37,711 nucleotides of DNA from Rhodospirillaceae bacterium (GTDB lineage Bacteria > Pseudomonadota > Alphaproteobacteria > Rhodospirillales > Rhodospirillaceae). Positions 26,382 through 33,813 of the stretch are shown piece by piece (positions within the stretch are counted from its first letter, which is position 1; every line of letters begins with the position of its first letter). The notes below the pieces were generated by a model. It searched no databases, was not told the origin of the DNA, and saw only the letters and a list, made by a program, of their open reading frames with translations. Where the stretch lies: the NCBI GenBank assembly GCA_019694335.1, contig JAIBCD010000029.1:1-37711 (forward strand), read 5' to 3'. Position numbers and translations under genes: made by a program.

Positions 26382-26649
26382 CGCGTCGTTCCTTCCGCAC
26401 ACCGGACGCCAGGCGCGTCCGTCCGAATGAAGCTATACTTGGGTTTCTCGCGCGGATTCAAGTTGACCCTTCCCGGCCCATACTTGAGTTTTTGGGGCAC
26501 TAAGGCTAAGAAAGCCTTGGCTATCCGTCCGCTGGATCAAGCCCGACAGAACGCCGCATGGCGCCTCCGGGCCGGAGCGCCCCGGAAGAGAGCGGGGGCC
26601 AAAATCAATCGGACCACACTCCCTTGGGCCGCTTTCAACCAGGAACGAG
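26382..26649. promoter_or_regulatory. Divergent intergenic region with a repeated 12-mer
   Basis: The 268-bp gap separates the TIGR04372-like gene (minus) and the kinase/nucleotidyltransferase gene (plus). ATACTTGRGTTT occurs twice at 26435-26446 and 26480-26491, 45 bp apart, about four helical turns, with one mismatch. A short hairpin (CTAAGGCT / AGCCTTGG with one T-G pair) lies at 26500-26520. AGGA at 26641-26644 is the ribosome site of the downstream gene. No standard promoter was certain. Confidence 0.45.
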
Positions 26650-28209
26650 ATGACTGAGAATTCTCCGCCGGTCACCGAAACGCTGCGCGCAAAAATCAAA
26701 TCTCTCAGTGACTTAGGGGCAGTCTGCGCGGATGCCAGGGCGAAAGGCCTGCGGGTTGTGCATGCGCATGGCGTGTTCGACCTGCTCCATCTCGGCCACG
26801 TCCGCCATCTCGAGGCCGCCCGGAAGTTGGGCGATCTGCTGGTCGTCACCGTCACCGCCGACAGCTACGTCAACAAGGGGCCGGGCCGCCCGGTTTTTCT
26901 CGACGGCCTGCGCTGTGAAATGCTCGCCGCCCTGTCCTGCGTCTCCTATGTCGCCGTCAACAACAGCCCGTCCGCCGAGACCGCGCTCAAGGCCGTGCGC
27001 CCCACGATGTACGTGAAGGGGTCCGATTACGCCAACCCCGAGGACGACATCACCGGCAAGATCACCGCCGAACGCAAACTGGTGGAATCCCTCGGCGGAC
27101 ACATGGTGTTCACCAATGAGATCACGTTCAGCTCCTCTCACCTCACCAACAAGTACCTCAACCTTTACGAAAAGCCGCTGCAGGAACACCTGGAATACCT
27201 GCGTGGCCGGAACGCGCTCGATTACATCACCAAAAAATGCAACGAGGCGGCCAACCTCAAGGCGCTGATCATCGGCGACGCCATCATCGACGAATACAAA
27301 TACGTCAAACCGTTGGGGCGCCCCTCGAAGGAACCCATTCTCGCGACCCAGTTCATCAACGGCGAAAAATTCGCGGGCGGCGTGATCGCGGCGGCCAACC
27401 ACCTCGCGAGCTTCTGCAAATCGGTGGATGTCATCACCGCACTGGGATTCGAGAATACCGAAGAAGAGCTGATCCGCAGCACCTTGAAGGCGAATACCAC
27501 CCTGCACGTGGTTTACCGGAAGGAAGGGCCCACCACCCTGAAAACCCGGTTCGTGGCCACCGGCTACGACATTCGCAAGCTGTTCGAAGTCTACTCCATG
27601 AACGATGCGCCCTTCGAAGGCGCCGAACTGAACGCACTCAACGCGCTGATCGAGGAGAAAATCGACAGCTACGACGTGGTTGTGGTCAACGACTTCGGCC
27701 ATGGCCTGCTCGCCAAGTCCACCATCGACCTGTTGTGCAAGCGGGCCCGCTTCCTGGCCGTGAACACGCAGGCCAACAGCGGCAACTACGGCTACAACGT
27801 CATCACGCGTTATCCGCGCGCCGACTATATCTGCCTCGACACCAATGAAGCGCGCCTGGCGACCCGCGAAAACCACGTCGACATAAACCGGATCGTGTTC
27901 GAGCAGCTGCCGTCCATGGTGGCCTGCGAGAAGTTCATCGTGACTCTTGGCAAGCGCGGCGCCGTCGCGTGGGACAAAAAGGACGGCGCCACGGAGGTTC
28001 CCGCGCTCACCTCCACCATCGTCGACACCGTCGGCGCGGGCGATGCGTTCTTCGCCGTGACCGCGCCCTTCGCCGCGCTGGGCGTGCCCATGGCGATCCT
28101 GGCCTTCCTGGGCAATGCCGCTGGCGCCATCAAAGTCGGCATCGTCGGGCACCGCTCGTCGGTGGAACGGGTTCCGTTCCTGAAGTTCATCACCGCCTTG
28201 ATGAAGTAA
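26650..28209 (+). CDS. HldE/RfaE-like bifunctional protein, nucleotidyltransferase then PfkB kinase (519 aa)
   Basis: Residues 1-165 are a cytidylyltransferase-like domain with HGVFDLLHLGH (His47 and His50 of the HxGH motif). The C-terminal part from about 225 is a PfkB/ribokinase-fold carbohydrate kinase with VDTVGAGDAFFA (Asp465 as catalytic base). HldE of E. coli phosphorylates heptose 7-phosphate at C1 and then makes ADP-heptose, but its kinase comes first and the transferase last. Here the order is reversed and about 60 residues join the domains. The enzyme probably activates a sugar phosphate to a nucleotide-sugar. No gmhA or gmhB is seen, so heptose is not certain. It starts at ATG with AGGA five bases upstream. 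Confidence 0.85.
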   Translation: MTENSPPVTETLRAKIKSLSDLGAVCADARAKGLRVVHAHGVFDLLHLGHVRHLEAARKLGDLLVVTVTADSYVNKGPGRPVFLDGLRCEMLAALSCVSYVAVNNSPSAETALKAVRPTMYVKGSDYANPEDDITGKITAERKLVESLGGHMVFTNEITFSSSHLTNKYLNLYEKPLQEHLEYLRGRNALDYITKKCNEAANLKALIIGDAIIDEYKYVKPLGRPSKEPILATQFINGEKFAGGVIAAANHLASFCKSVDVITALGFENTEEELIRSTLKANTTLHVVYRKEGPTTLKTRFVATGYDIRKLFEVYSMNDAPFEGAELNALNALIEEKIDSYDVVVVNDFGHGLLAKSTIDLLCKRARFLAVNTQANSGNYGYNVITRYPRADYICLDTNEARLATRENHVDINRIVFEQLPSMVACEKFIVTLGKRGAVAWDKKDGATEVPALTSTIVDTVGAGDAFFAVTAPFAALGVPMAILAFLGNAAGAIKVGIVGHRSSVERVPFLKFITALMK

Positions 28210-28311
28210 ACGACACGAAATAGGCGGTGACTCGTTAAGGTCTTCGCGATAGCTTTTCGCGATGTCCGGTCGCGTCGAAAAATCAGTCAACCTATTGAAA
28301 AGAATGTAAAA

Positions 28312-29310
28312 ATGGCCTCAAAAACCCGCAACGTGATGGTCACCGGCGGCGCCGGTTACGTGGGCGCGCGCCTGGTTCCGCGGCTGCTGGCGGAGGGCCA
28401 CGGCGTCACCGTGCTCGACCTCTACATGTTCGGCGACGACGTGCTGGACGAGGTGAAGGACCACCCACGCCTGCGCCAGATCAAGGGCGACCTGCGCAAC
28501 ATCGAAACCGTGAAGCAGGCGCTCCAAGGCTGCGACACCGTCATCCACCTCGCCTGCATCTCCAACGACCCGTCATTCGAGCTCGACCCCACCCTCGGGC
28601 GCTCGATCAACTTCGATGCCTTCCGCCCGCTGGTTCAGGCCGCGAAGAAGGCCGGCGTCAACCGGTTCATCTATGCCTCGTCATCATCGGTCTACGGCGT
28701 GAAGGCCGATCAGAACGTCACCGAGGACTTGGCGCTCGAGCCGCTGACCGACTACTCCAAGTTCAAGGCCATGTGCGAGACCGTTCTGGAAGAAGAACGC
28801 GAACCCGGCTTTGTCACGCTGACCATTCGGCCCGCGACCGTGTGCGGCTATTCGCCGCGCCAGCGCCTGGACGTGATCGTCAACATCCTCACCAGCCATG
28901 CGGTCGTGAACGGCAAGATCAAGGTGTTCGGCGGCGCGCAGCTGCGCCCCAACCTGCACATCGAGGATATGGTCGACCTCTATCTGCTGTGCCTGCAGCT
29001 GCCGGACGAAAAGATCGACGGGCGCATTTTCAACGCCGGGTACGAGAACATCAAGGTCTCCGACCTGGCCGAGCGCGTGCGCGGGGTGGTGGGCGATGTG
29101 GCGGTGGAAGTGCTGCCGACGGACGATCCCCGCTCCTACCACGTATCGTCGGCGCTCATTCAGCGCGAGCTTGGCTTCCAGCCCAAGCACACGGTGGAAG
29201 AGGCCATCCGCGACCTGGTGAAGGCCTTCAAGGACGGCCGGCTGCCCAACGCCATGACCGACAAGCGCTACTACAACATCAAGACCATGCAGTCGATCAA
29301 GCTGACCTAG
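28312..29310 (+). CDS. NAD-dependent nucleotide-sugar epimerase/dehydratase (332 aa)
   Basis: This extended SDR has an intact cofactor loop (VTGGAGYVG, residues 10-18), Ser124 in YASSSSVYG and Y148-x-x-x-K152. RPATVCGYSPRQRLD and the C-terminal DKRYYNIKTM are segments I know from epimerases of LPS and capsule loci. It would epimerise, dehydrate or oxidise a nucleotide-sugar. A 102-bp space separates it from the kinase gene, so it may have its own promoter. The ATG is preceded by AAAAGAATG without a clear ribosome site. Its stop lies in a 16-bp tandem duplication, and the gene is convergent with the FkbM gene. Confidence 0.87.
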   Translation: MASKTRNVMVTGGAGYVGARLVPRLLAEGHGVTVLDLYMFGDDVLDEVKDHPRLRQIKGDLRNIETVKQALQGCDTVIHLACISNDPSFELDPTLGRSINFDAFRPLVQAAKKAGVNRFIYASSSSVYGVKADQNVTEDLALEPLTDYSKFKAMCETVLEEEREPGFVTLTIRPATVCGYSPRQRLDVIVNILTSHAVVNGKIKVFGGAQLRPNLHIEDMVDLYLLCLQLPDEKIDGRIFNAGYENIKVSDLAERVRGVVGDVAVEVLPTDDPRSYHVSSALIQRELGFQPKHTVEEAIRDLVKAFKDGRLPNAMTDKRYYNIKTMQSIKLT

Positions 29311-29330
29311 CCCGAAGCTGACCTAGCCCG
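29299..29330. repeat. 16-bp perfect tandem duplication at the end of the epimerase gene
   Basis: AAGCTGACCTAGCCCG occurs at 29299-29314 and again, directly joined, at 29315-29330. The first copy encodes the last residues and the TAG stop of the epimerase; the second lies in the convergent gap before the FkbM gene. It resembles the 17-bp duplication at 205-238, which also covers a TAG stop. Confidence 0.85.
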
Positions 29331-29337
29331 CGGGCGT

Positions 29338-30186
29338 CTACGGCGTCAGCAGGACCGCGAGCTCCTCCGGCGAGCGCGTGGTCAGGAGATGATTGAGCCC
29401 CCGGTCGTCGTCAGCGGTTGTCACCGGCCTCAATTCCTCGCGCGGCGCCAACGAACGGCCTTTTTCGTCGATAAAGAAATAATTGTATCCGAGGGGCTTC
29501 GTCATCGCATTGATGAGGGCGCAGGCATCCTGATTGAACGTTTCAAGGATGATGTCGGGCTTTCTCTGCAGAAGGCTGGGCATTCCCTTGAAAACGCCGA
29601 TCTCGGCCCCCTCGACATCGATCTTCATGACCGGCTTGCCTCCGGGGTCCATACCGGCCGTCACCGTGTCCAAGGAGGCGACCACCACGACCAGCTGCGT
29701 CAATTTGGCTGCGGGCACATCGTACCGGTTGGGCTTGAGCTGGCCACCCGACGAGATGTGCCCCGGGGCCTTCTGGAGCCACGCAAAATGAGAGAAACCC
29801 TCATCGGCGCCGACCGCCACGCGGCTGATATGCATGTTCTTCACGCCATTGGCGAGCATATTGACCTGGAGGCGTGCGAACCCATCCGGGTTTGGTTCGC
29901 ACGAGATGATCGGCACGTCCTCACGCAGGGACGCGGCGATCAGGCTGTATTCGCCGCAGCGTGTGCCGATGTCGAAGATCGAGGTCGCGTCACGGACCAG
30001 CTTCGACCAGACGTAAGTCGAATGCGGCTCGTATTCCATGCCCAGCAGCTGAAATCCGCAGATGCCGCAGTCGCCATGGTTGGTGAACATGACGAACGGC
30101 GGGCAATTGAACTGCGTGATATCGACATAGCCGAACTGCAGTTCACCGCTGGCTTGCAGTGCCTCGATGTCCTTTTTTAGACGCAT
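29338..30186 (-). CDS. FkbM-family methyltransferase (282 aa)
   Basis: FkbM-type enzymes O-methylate sugars and other small molecules, and many are encoded in O-antigen and capsule loci. The SAM site is SIFDIGTRCGEYS (69-81) followed by EPNP (97-100), and the hallmark MKIDVEGAEIGVFKGM lies at 187-202. The family's usual DVGANxGxxS reads DIGTRCGEYS, an unremarkable change. The protein is cytoplasmic. A RIME1-like double palindrome with a terminator separates it from the upstream radical SAM gene on the same strand, so it probably has its own promoter. The target could be the locus sugar. Confidence 0.87.
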   Translation of the reverse strand: MRLKKDIEALQASGELQFGYVDITQFNCPPFVMFTNHGDCGICGFQLLGMEYEPHSTYVWSKLVRDATSIFDIGTRCGEYSLIAASLREDVPIISCEPNPDGFARLQVNMLANGVKNMHISRVAVGADEGFSHFAWLQKAPGHISSGGQLKPNRYDVPAAKLTQLVVVVASLDTVTAGMDPGGKPVMKIDVEGAEIGVFKGMPSLLQRKPDIILETFNQDACALINAMTKPLGYNYFFIDEKGRSLAPREELRPVTTADDDRGLNHLLTTRSPEELAVLLTP

Positions 30187-30200
30187 CTGGGTTCCGGGAA

Positions 30201-30307
30201 CTAGAGCATGTTAGGCCGAAGTGGAAACCGGTTCGGCCGCTCAACATGCTACCAAACAAAAACCTAGAGTGTGTTTCCGATTCAAAGAATCGGAAACACA
30301 CTCTAGG
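30201..30307. repeat. RIME1-like intergenic element, two palindromes (107 bp)
   Basis: The first palindrome (30205-30250) has an 8-bp outer stem AGCATGTT/AACATGCT and a 7-bp inner stem GGCCGAA/TTCGGCC around AGTGGAAACCGG-like sequence. A short ACCAAACAAAA linker follows, then a second perfect palindrome with 21-bp arms (30263-30283 and 30287-30307) around AAA. Both begin CTAGAG. The size near 108 bp, the two palindromes joined by AAACAAA and the AGTGG-AACCGGTT core match RIME1 elements of Rhizobium relatives as I remember them. Only one copy is in the window. Confidence 0.75.
30258..30307 (-). terminator. Intrinsic terminator of the radical SAM operon
   Basis: Read on the minus strand, the perfect 21-bp hairpin of 30263-30307 is followed at once by TTTTTGTTTGG (30262 downward). 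The TAG stop of the radical SAM gene (30303-30305) is inside the upper arm. The stem plus five consecutive T bases is a strong intrinsic terminator, here supplied by the second palindrome of the repeat element. Confidence 0.8.
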
Positions 30308-32216
30308 CCACGATCTTGGGCTTGCGCCGGCGATAGAGCTTTTCGATGTCGCGGTCGAGGGTGGCCGGGATCTCCGCCCGCAACCACGCCGGAGCCTGGG
30401 TGATGCCCGCCAGAACGAACATCTCGGGGAACTGGTTGGCCCGGTCGCGCCAGTAGGGCGATTCCTCGGCGAGCGTGATGAACCGGTCGCGGTAATGATC
30501 CGCCTTGGCGCGGTCGCCGGCACTGCGATAGGCGTGCGCCAGGGTCGCCGCCATGGAGGCGTCGTAGGGATAGCCGGCGTGGATCGATTCCAGCCAGTGG
30601 ATGAGCTTGCTGAGATTGCCGCCCGGCTTGAAATTGAGATTGCGCAGGAAATTGCAAACGAAGTTGAAGGCGAACCAGATCTCCTTCTGCTGCTCGCGGT
30701 CCGGCACCACGTCCTCGGGCAGCGAGAACACATCCCAACCCGTGCGCAGCACCGGAGCGTTGGGATCGAAGTTATAGCCGAATTCGCCGCGATCGACCGC
30801 GCGCGCGGGGTTCAACAGCTTGGAGTAGCCCTCTTCTTCGGTGCGGCTGTCGCCCAGCGACTGGAACACCGAGAACATGTCGGTACCCTTGAGCGGCTGG
30901 CAGATATAGAAGCTGGACCAGTCGTATTCGAGCTCGCAGGCGAAATCGAAGCTGTCCATCATCTGGCCGAAGGTCTCGTTCGGGAAGCCGATGATGAAAT
31001 TGGCGCTGACCAGAACCTCGGGATACTTGGCGAACAGCTTGCGCTTCACCCGCAGCTTGGGCTTGGTCGTGGGCTTCTTGATGACATGCAGCATCTCCTC
31101 GTTGCCGGATTCAATGCCGATCTTGAATGCCTTCAAGCCCGACTTGACCATCCACTCCATGACGTCGTCGTCGATGGCGACCGCGATCAGGCCGTTCTGC
31201 GCGGTCCATTCCAGGCCCGGCACCTGCTCGGCGATGCCCTTGAACAGTTCAACGGCGCGCTTCGGATCCCACAACAGGTCGTCATCCAGCCAATCGATGT
31301 AGCGGATGCCCTTTTCCTGGACCAGGAACTTGATCTCGTCGATGACGTTCTGGACCGTGCGCTGACGGATGCCGAAACCGTTGAAGTTGCGGACCGTGCA
31401 GAAGGTGCAGCGCGCGCGGCAGCCGCGATTGCTGAGCGCGGTCGCGAACGGCTTGTCGGAACCGACATAGCGGGAAAACGGCCCCAGCGAGCCGTAGCGG
31501 TTATAGCTGGCGATGTCGATCAGGTCGTAGACGCCGGTGATGTCGAAATCCATCGGCACTTCGCTGGGCGCGGTGCCGAATTCATAGACCTCGCCGTCGT
31601 GCAACACCGCCGCGCCCACGGGAATTTCGGCGGCGCTGCCGGCCAGGCAGTTGCGCAGCATGGCCGCGAACTGGGTTTCGCTTTCCTTACGGAAAACGAT
31701 ATCGCACAAGCCGTCGCGCAGGATTTCCTGGTAATCGTAGGTCGCTTGAACGCCACCGGTCATGACCGCGAGGTTCGGGAATTCCCGCCGGACGAAATCG
31801 CTCACTTCCTTGAAGCACGACTTGGTGGTGCCGAACATATAGGTGATGCCGACAATCGGCGCGGCGCAGCTGGTGATCGCTTCGCGCACCAGATCCTGCC
31901 AGACGAGATACTGGAAATTCTCGTCGTCGTTACTCAACCGCAGGAGTTCCTGGTTGAGGTCGATGAGATGGATCTTGATGTCGGGCGCGACTTCGCGCGC
32001 GGCCGCCGCGATGTAGAGCAGGCCCATCGGCGGGAAATTGAAGTAGCCGCCGCGCCGGGCCGTGTTCACGTCGAAGACGTTGCCGGGAACCAGCGGCGGC
32101 TGGATCAGGACCAGCTCACGCGGCCCGGCCAGGCGGAACTTCTCCATGAAGGCGCCCAATACGGCGCGGTGCGTATCGGCCTTCTTGTCGATTGTTGCCA
32201 TGGCGGAACGGGGCAT
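30303..32216 (-). CDS. Cobalamin-binding-domain radical SAM protein (637 aa)
   Basis: The N-terminal half (about 35-220) is a B12-binding-like domain of class B radical SAM enzymes, with LIQPPLVPG, GLLYIAAAAREV and MTGGVQATYDYQEILRDG. The radical SAM core has the [4Fe-4S] site Cys266-x3-Cys270-x2-Cys273 (NRGCRARCTFC) and later GLKAFKIGIESGNEEML and FIIGFPNET segments. The last 100 residues have TPR-like helices (ATLAHAYRSAGDRAKADHY). Such enzymes methylate unreactive carbons or rearrange carbon skeletons in natural products. In a glycan locus a C-methylation or ring change of the sugar is possible. The ATG at 32216 has AAGGAT about ten bases upstream. It is the last gene of the minus-strand operon and ends at the terminator. 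Confidence 0.85.
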   Translation of the reverse strand: MPRSAMATIDKKADTHRAVLGAFMEKFRLAGPRELVLIQPPLVPGNVFDVNTARRGGYFNFPPMGLLYIAAAAREVAPDIKIHLIDLNQELLRLSNDDENFQYLVWQDLVREAITSCAAPIVGITYMFGTTKSCFKEVSDFVRREFPNLAVMTGGVQATYDYQEILRDGLCDIVFRKESETQFAAMLRNCLAGSAAEIPVGAAVLHDGEVYEFGTAPSEVPMDFDITGVYDLIDIASYNRYGSLGPFSRYVGSDKPFATALSNRGCRARCTFCTVRNFNGFGIRQRTVQNVIDEIKFLVQEKGIRYIDWLDDDLLWDPKRAVELFKGIAEQVPGLEWTAQNGLIAVAIDDDVMEWMVKSGLKAFKIGIESGNEEMLHVIKKPTTKPKLRVKRKLFAKYPEVLVSANFIIGFPNETFGQMMDSFDFACELEYDWSSFYICQPLKGTDMFSVFQSLGDSRTEEEGYSKLLNPARAVDRGEFGYNFDPNAPVLRTGWDVFSLPEDVVPDREQQKEIWFAFNFVCNFLRNLNFKPGGNLSKLIHWLESIHAGYPYDASMAATLAHAYRSAGDRAKADHYRDRFITLAEESPYWRDRANQFPEMFVLAGITQAPAWLRAEIPATLDRDIEKLYRRRKPKIVA

Positions 32217-32278
32217 TGCGGTGGCTATCCTTCGGACTTAATGGTTATTAACCGTATCATATCTCTGTGGATACCGGG

Positions 32279-33100
32279 TCAAATTTCGCCCTTTTGGGCC
32301 GCGCGATAGACCGCCATTCCGGCATCGAACGACAGCCCCAGGGTCAGGCCGCCGTCCACCACCAAGGTCTGGCCGGTGATATACGCCGCCGCCTCCGAGC
32401 ACAGAAAGACCGCCGCGTGACCGATATCGAGGCCGGTTCCCGCCCGCTTCAGCGGAATCACCCGGTCGGTGACCGCCTTGCTGGCCGGGTCGTCGGTGAA
32501 TTTGGTGCCCTCGTCGCGGTCGACGATCCCGGGGCACAGGCAATTGACCCGGATGCCGCGCGGTCCCAATTCATGCGCGAGATAACGGGTCAGGTGCACG
32601 ACCGCGGCCTTGGCGGCGTGATAACCGCACGAGCCATGGGAGATCGTGAACGCCACCACCGAGGCGATATTGAGCACCACGCCATGCCCGGAGCGCGCGA
32701 GATGCGGCAGTGTCGATGCGATCAGGTGCGTCGGCGACCGGAGCATGATGTCGTGCTCGATGTCCCAGGCCGCGAGGCTCTCGGGGAACGCCTTCCGGTT
32801 GCGGTCCATCGGGCGCACATTGTTGACGAGGATGTCGAGGCTGCCCAGCTGCGCCACGGTCGCGGCGACCGCCGCATCCGTTTCCTCCGCGCGCGTGACA
32901 TCGGCTTTCGCGAAGATCGCCTTGCCGCCCTTGGCGGTAATCGCACGCGCGAGCGCTTCGCCGCGCTCGGCCTGAAGATCGATGAGCGCGACCGCGGCAC
33001 CGGCCTCGGATAGCCGACGCGCCAGCACGGCGCCGATCCCTTGCGCCGCCCCGGTGATCAGCGCGACGCGGCCGTGCAGTCCAAAGACGGATTCGGTCAT
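32279..33100 (-). CDS. Short-chain dehydrogenase/reductase, classical SDR A (273 aa)
   Basis: The cofactor loop is TGAAQGIG (16-23), and Ser147, Tyr160 and Lys164 (CGYHAAK) form the catalytic set. The structural NNAG reads NNVR at 93-96, a variant often seen in SDRs with altered substrate pockets. The C-terminus after DIGHAAVFLCSEAAAYITGQTLVVDGG has an unusual extension ending QKGEI. An NAD(P)-linked oxidation or reduction of an alcohol/keto group is expected. Its start overlaps the stop of SDR B by four bases (ATGA), so both are translated together and could act in sequence on the same intermediate. Confidence 0.85.
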   Translation of the reverse strand: MTESVFGLHGRVALITGAAQGIGAVLARRLSEAGAAVALIDLQAERGEALARAITAKGGKAIFAKADVTRAEETDAAVAATVAQLGSLDILVNNVRPMDRNRKAFPESLAAWDIEHDIMLRSPTHLIASTLPHLARSGHGVVLNIASVVAFTISHGSCGYHAAKAAVVHLTRYLAHELGPRGIRVNCLCPGIVDRDEGTKFTDDPASKAVTDRVIPLKRAGTGLDIGHAAVFLCSEAAAYITGQTLVVDGGLTLGLSFDAGMAVYRAAQKGEI

Positions 33101-33798
33101 GATGGCTGCCTCGCCGGCCGGAGTTCGACGATCGTGGGCAGAACGCGGGCATCAAAGCTCAACACGTCCGCCACGGCCTTCGCCACATCCTCGGGGATGA
33201 GCTGCCAGGGCTGAACCCCGACGCCCGCGAATTCGGTCGCAACGATTCCGGGCAGGATGCTCGTGACCCGCACGCCGTGACGGCGCAGGTCGAGGGCCAG
33301 CGCTTCACTGAACCCGAGCAGGCCGAATTTCGATGCTGTATAGAAAATGCTCTGCGGATTGGGATTGCGGCTCGAGCGGCTGCCCATGTTCACGATATGC
33401 CCACCGCTCGCCTTGAGCGCCGGCAGCGCGGCGCGGCAGACGTTGAAGACACCCGTCAGGTTTGTGTCGATGGTGTCGTGCCATTGCTGGACCGTGAGAT
33501 CCTCGAAGCTGCCGAGGTGACCGACGCCGGCATTGTTGATCACGATATCGAGACCACCCCAGGCGTTCACGGCCGCATCCACCATCGCGGTCACGTCGTC
33601 CAGGCTGCGCACGTCGCAACTCCGGCCCATGACCTTGGTCCTGTCGCCGCCGAGCCGCGCGACCGCGGACTCGACGTCCGTGCCATGGCGGGCGCAGACC
33701 ATGACCCGCACCCCCAGATGCACCAGATGCGCGGCAATCGCGAAACCGATGCCGGTGCTGCCGCCGGTGACAATCGCCGCCTTCCCCGCGAAATCCAT
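33097..33798 (-). CDS. Short-chain dehydrogenase/reductase, FabG-like SDR B (233 aa)
   Basis: A complete classical SDR: TGGSTGIG (11-18), NNAG (88-91), Ser140 in NMGSRS, Tyr153 and Lys157 (FYTASK). It resembles 3-oxoacyl-ACP reductases and sugar or polyol dehydrogenases; the substrate is not clear. Short end RPARQPS is compact, without a tail. It lies 15 bases after the stop of the acetolactate-synthase-like gene and has GAAG near the start; the ATGA overlap with SDR A follows. Together with the ThDP enzyme it could reduce a carboligation product. Confidence 0.85.
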   Translation of the reverse strand: MDFAGKAAIVTGGSTGIGFAIAAHLVHLGVRVMVCARHGTDVESAVARLGGDRTKVMGRSCDVRSLDDVTAMVDAAVNAWGGLDIVINNAGVGHLGSFEDLTVQQWHDTIDTNLTGVFNVCRAALPALKASGGHIVNMGSRSSRNPNPQSIFYTASKFGLLGFSEALALDLRRHGVRVTSILPGIVATEFAGVGVQPWQLIPEDVAKAVADVLSFDARVLPTIVELRPARQPS

Positions 33799-33813
33799 GA
33801 TCTTCAGAGGCTC

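Noticed and set aside
26500-26520. CTAAGGCT/AGCCTTGG hairpin as a terminator
   Set aside because: There is no T-tract after it and no gene on either strand ends there; it is in a divergent region.
28243-28263. Two TTCGCGAT copies (28243-28250, 28256-28263) between kinase and epimerase genes
   Set aside because: Eight bases containing a TCGCGA palindrome arise easily in GC-rich DNA; a regulatory role cannot be supported.
30201-30307. CRISPR-like or inverted-repeat ends of a transposon
   Set aside because: Only two palindromes of different sequence, no repeat series and no transposase next to them; a RIME1-like element fits better.
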